In this document: piece by piece, positions 61,833 to 64,000 of the stretch
Layout: every line of letters starts with the position of its first letter
How positions within the stretch are numbered: position 1 is the stretch's first letter
Source: Tepidanaerobacter sp. EBM-38
GTDB lineage: Bacteria; Bacillota; Thermosediminibacteria; Thermosediminibacterales; Tepidanaerobacteraceae
Assembly: GCA_001896545.1 (NCBI GenBank)
Contig: MPOT01000054.1
Coordinates: 1 to 64,000, forward strand
Length of the DNA stretch: 64,000 bases
Direction: 5' to 3'
Notes under the pieces: model-generated
Database searches by the model: none
Seen by the model: the letters and a program-made list of their open reading frames with translations, nothing else
Told to the model about the DNA's origin: nothing
Translations under genes and position numbers: made by a program

Positions 61833-62549
61833 ATGGCAAATATACTTGTTTGTGAAGATGAAAAAAATACTTTGGCCATGATTTGCAAGCTTTTAAAGGA
61901 AAACTCTCTTGTTGAAGAAGTATTTCCTGCATCTTGTGGAAATGAAGCAGTTAAAATCATAAAAAACCAGTCTCCTCATATCTTGCTTCTAGACATCGAC
62001 TTGCCCGACATTGATGGAATTGAAGTAGCCAAAATCGCTCACGCTTTTGATCCTAACACTTTTATAGTCTTTATTACGGGATATCCTGATTATGCCCATG
62101 AATCTTTTATAGTTCATCCATATGATTACATATTAAAACCTATTGACATTGAAAGATTTAATCAAACTGTGAATAATCTCATAGTCAAATGTGAGTCCAG
62201 CATGTTGGATAATAAATTAAAATCCGCTGAAATATTTCCGGTTAGAATTAAAAACAAGATACTCTTTTTAAACATAAATGATATTATATTTATTGAAAAA
62301 AACGGCAAGGATACCACTATACACACCAGAAAAGGCTCATTTATGTGTAGTGAAAACCTTAAGGACATCGAATCTAAATTAAACAGCAACTTTTATAGAA
62401 CACATAAATCTTATATCGTAAACATCGGTATGATTGAATGTATAGAAAGCTTAGGCGACTCATATGAAATAAGCTTTTATGGCTATGATAAGAAGGCTTA
62501 TATGAGCAAAGGAAAGTATATATTTATAAAAGACAAACTATCTGTCTAA
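61833..62549 (+). CDS. agrA: LytTR-family response regulator (AgrA-like)
   Basis: A 238-residue regulator. The receiver domain (1-120) has the acidic pair CEDEKNT, the phosphoacceptor Asp54 in LLLDIDLPDIDGIE, the Thr in FITGYPDYAHES and Lys in YILKPID. The C-terminal LytTR DNA-binding domain (about 135-238) has IIFIEKNGKDTTIHT, FYRTHKSYIVNI and the final strand YMSKGKYIFIK. LytTR domains bind paired repeats 21-22 bp apart. Two such elements flank this operon. It follows agrB by 25 bp. Confidence 0.92.
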   Translation: MANILVCEDEKNTLAMICKLLKENSLVEEVFPASCGNEAVKIIKNQSPHILLLDIDLPDIDGIEVAKIAHAFDPNTFIVFITGYPDYAHESFIVHPYDYILKPIDIERFNQTVNNLIVKCESSMLDNKLKSAEIFPVRIKNKILFLNINDIIFIEKNGKDTTIHTRKGSFMCSENLKDIESKLNSNFYRTHKSYIVNIGMIECIESLGDSYEISFYGYDKKAYMSKGKYIFIKDKLSV

Positions 62550-62584
62550 AATTTCTATAATCATTTTTTCCATTCATGTCTAAT

Positions 62585-62663
62585 ATTCTGCCAATTATAT
62601 CGTAAAAACTGCCAGTTATGCTTACCTAGCAGGAAATCCCTACCTTCTGAAGAATATTATAAT
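62585..62663 (+). promoter_or_regulatory. agrD promoter with LytTR-type direct-repeat element
   Basis: ATTCTGCC and CCAATTATAT (62591-62600) plus CCAGTTATGC (62612-62621) repeat in a 21-bp register, followed by AGCAGGAAA at the same offset as in the element at 59640. A clear -10 box TATAAT lies at 62658-62663. Transcription would begin near 62670, about 23 bases before the agrD start codon. Confidence 0.75.
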
Positions 62664-62692
62664 TGTTAGAATGATAACAAAAATTCCTGGGG

Positions 62693-62839
62693 GTGAAAAA
62701 AATATTTAAGAGGTTTAAAACACAGATTCTCTCTTCCCTAGCGTCCTTTGCCACAATAATAGCTTTTTCGGGTATTTCACCAAAAAGCATGTGGATACTC
62801 TATGAGCCAGATATTCCAAAGGCTCTAAGAAACAGATAA
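62693..62839 (+). CDS. agrD: AgrD-like autoinducer pro-peptide with Ser in place of the ring Cys
   Basis: A 48-residue ORF starting with GTG (MKKIFKRFKTQILSSLASF ...). It has an amphipathic basic N-terminus (1-28), the core SMWILY (32-37) and the tail EPDIPKALRNR. The tail matches the AgrD recognition tail, E-P-x-(V/I)-P-K-x-L, and the N-terminus resembles clostridial AgrDs. Ser32 lies seven residues before Pro39, where the ring Cys lies in clostridial relatives; there is no Cys in the peptide. AgrB would then form a lactone. The start is uncertain, since GGGGG abuts the GTG. It has its own promoter and terminator. Confidence 0.85.
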   Translation: MKKIFKRFKTQILSSLASFATIIAFSGISPKSMWILYEPDIPKALRNR

Positions 62840-62885
62840 CCCAAAGTTTAAAAACCTTGCCAATTTACACTACTCCCGAATTTTA

Positions 62886-62927
62886 AGGGCAAATTCATAT
62901 AATAGTATGATTTGCTCTCTTTTTTTT
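62886..62927 (+). terminator. Terminator of agrD
   Basis: AGGGCAAAT..CATA pairs with TATGATTTGCTCT (one bulge), followed by a run of eight T residues, about 47 bp past the agrD stop. Confidence 0.85.
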
Positions 62928-62976
62928 AAATAAATAGTTAACTTCTAAACCAGTACATCAATTTAAACTTTTGATG

Positions 62977-62982
62977 TATAAT
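62977..62982 (+). promoter_or_regulatory. -10 box of the saccharopine-dehydrogenase-like gene
   Basis: TATAAT, 41 bp before the start codon of the next gene. I see no good -35 box at normal spacing. Confidence 0.4.
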
Positions 62983-63023
62983 ATAAGCATACATATGGTT
63001 TTAAAGTGAAAGGAGCAAAAACT

Positions 63024-64000
63024 ATGAAGATAACAGTATTGGGCGGTGCCGGTGATATGGGTAGCCGTGCCGTAAGTGATTTGGCAAAAAGCGAAGAGGT
63101 TACAGAGCTTGTTATCGCAGATATTAATATAGCTGCTGCCAAAAAGCTGGCAGATGCACTTGGCAAAAAGGTCAAAGCTGTCTACATAGATGCTAATCGA
63201 CCGGAAACCTTGATTGCAGCAATGCAGGGTAAAGACGTGGTTGCAAGTGCCATGGGCCCCTTTTATAAATTTGAAAAGGTTGCGGTAGAAGCTGCTATTG
63301 CATCCAATGTTAACTATGTCAGCATTTGCGATGATTATGATGCTGTAGAGAGTATTTTGACCTTGGACGAAAAGGCTAAAAATTTAAATCTAAGCATTTT
63401 AACCGGTTTAGGCTGGACTCCTGGTATCAGTAACATCCTTGCTCGAAAGGGTGCCGATGAATTAGATGAAGTTGAGGAAATCAATATATATTGGGCAGGC
63501 AGTGCTTCTGATGCTACCGGACTTGCTGTTACCCTTCATACTATTCACATATTTACCGGAAAGGTAACAAGTTTTATTGACGGTAAAAAGATAGAAATCC
63601 CTGCCGGCAGCGGCAAGGAAAAAGTTGAGTTTCTAGAGCCACTAGGCTTTGTCGATATGTACCATTTAGGTCATCCGGAACCAGTAACACTGCCATTATA
63701 TTTAGAAGGAGTAAAAACCGTCACACTAAAAGGCGGTCTTAAAGAAAGTTACCTTAATAAACTTGCTATTGTTATTTCCAGATTGGGTTTGACAAACACC
63801 CCAAGCAAGAAACAGTTTGTAGGTAATGTCATAAAAACTGTGCTGCCTATTCTTGAAAAAATCCAGAAACCGGCTGTCCCTCTGTCAGGCATTCGGGTAG
63901 ATGTGAAGGGATATTTAAACGGTAAAAGACAGCACTTGGTATACCAAGCAGTTGATCATATGAGCAATCTTACCGGCGTACCCCTTGCCATCGGTGCTCT
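63024..64000 (+). CDS. Saccharopine dehydrogenase family protein, N-terminal part (cut by window edge)
   Basis: The frame is open from the ATG at 63024 (AAAGGAG upstream) to the window edge, over 325 codons without a stop. It starts MKITVLGGAGDMGSRAVSDLAKSEEV, a Rossmann motif, and continues with VVASAMGPFYKFEKVAVEAAI and LTGLGWTPGISNILA. These match the saccharopine dehydrogenase NADP family (Lys9/LYSDH-like), including carboxynorspermidine and lysine-6-dehydrogenase relatives. The reaction is probably NAD(P)-linked oxidation of a lysine-derived secondary amine. The substrate cannot be decided. It is the last gene and has its own terminator-separated promoter region. Confidence 0.8.
   Translation, partial: MKITVLGGAGDMGSRAVSDLAKSEEVTELVIADINIAAAKKLADALGKKVKAVYIDANRPETLIAAMQGKDVVASAMGPFYKFEKVAVEAAIASNVNYVSICDDYDAVESILTLDEKAKNLNLSILTGLGWTPGISNILARKGADELDEVEEINIYWAGSASDATGLAVTLHTIHIFTGKVTSFIDGKKIEIPAGSGKEKVEFLEPLGFVDMYHLGHPEPVTLPLYLEGVKTVTLKGGLKESYLNKLAIVISRLGLTNTPSKKQFVGNVIKTVLPILEKIQKPAVPLSGIRVDVKGYLNGKRQHLVYQAVDHMSNLTGVPLAIGA

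Noticed and set aside
62671..62709. ATG at 62671 as start of a small peptide before agrD
   Set aside because: It gives only twelve codons in another frame and no AgrD features.

Overview
The window looks like a chromosomal segment of a low-GC, Gram-positive, spore-forming anaerobe of the class Clostridia. The grounds are pyruvate:ferredoxin oxidoreductase, a membrane pyrophosphatase, sigma-54, a SPOCS (SipL-type) spore-coat domain protein, diaminopimelate dehydrogenase, strong AGGAGG ribosome binding sites and AT-rich intergenic DNA. A moderately thermophilic, amino-acid-using relative of Tepidanaerobacter/Thermoanaerobacterales is my best guess, but this is inference. No rRNA, tRNA, CRISPR array, insertion sequence or prophage was seen. 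Almost everything up to about 59.5 kb is on the minus strand.

Layout. (1) 1-6.8 kb: sugar-acid utilisation island (truncated FGGY kinase, KduD-like SDR, IolB-like isomerase, TRAP transporter dctMQP, D-2-hydroxyacid dehydrogenase). (2) 7.2-10.2 kb: polar amino-acid ABC transporter preceded by a recognisable lysine riboswitch, terminator and sigma-A promoter, so very probably a lysine importer. (3) 10.2-18.2 kb: hppA, secG and a compact AddA/AddB-like helicase-nuclease pair. (4) 18.3-27.1 kb: lower glycolysis, transcribed gap-cggR-pgk-tpiA-gpmI-eno, with a CggR-type operator in front of gap; rpoN lies upstream. (5) 27.4-33.8 kb: YflT-like stress protein, Gln-rich hypothetical, FG-GAP/SPOCS fusion, and aspartate-pathway genes asd, dapG and a second asd. 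(6) 34.4-37.9 kb: a secreted 1139-residue multidomain protein, the first large plus-strand gene. (7) 38-42.8 kb: nifJ (PFOR) and degV. (8) 43-52.6 kb: nucleoside uptake and salvage operon bmpA-nupOPQ-gntR-cdd-pdp-deoB-punA. (9) 52.7-59.5 kb: branched-chain amino-acid transporter livKHMGF, ddh, and a nitrilase-family amidohydrolase. (10) 59.6-62.9 kb, plus strand: a quorum-sensing locus of agr type. (11) 63.0 kb to the end: a saccharopine-dehydrogenase-family gene cut by the window edge.

The most interesting part is the agr-like locus. It has a membrane-only protein, a short GHKL histidine kinase, AgrB, a LytTR response regulator, and an unlisted 48-residue AgrD-like pro-peptide at 62693-62839. 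Serine stands exactly where the ring-forming cysteine normally is, predicting a lactone rather than thiolactone signal. The operon and agrD each have their own upstream copy of the same roughly 50-bp element, made of two CAGTT-type repeats 21 bp apart, the geometry expected for LytTR binding. agrD has its own -10 box and terminator.

Other themes are lysine/diaminopimelate metabolism (riboswitch, asd-dapG-asd, ddh, saccharopine-type dehydrogenase) and recurrent stem-loops placed just after solute-binding-protein genes in transporter operons.
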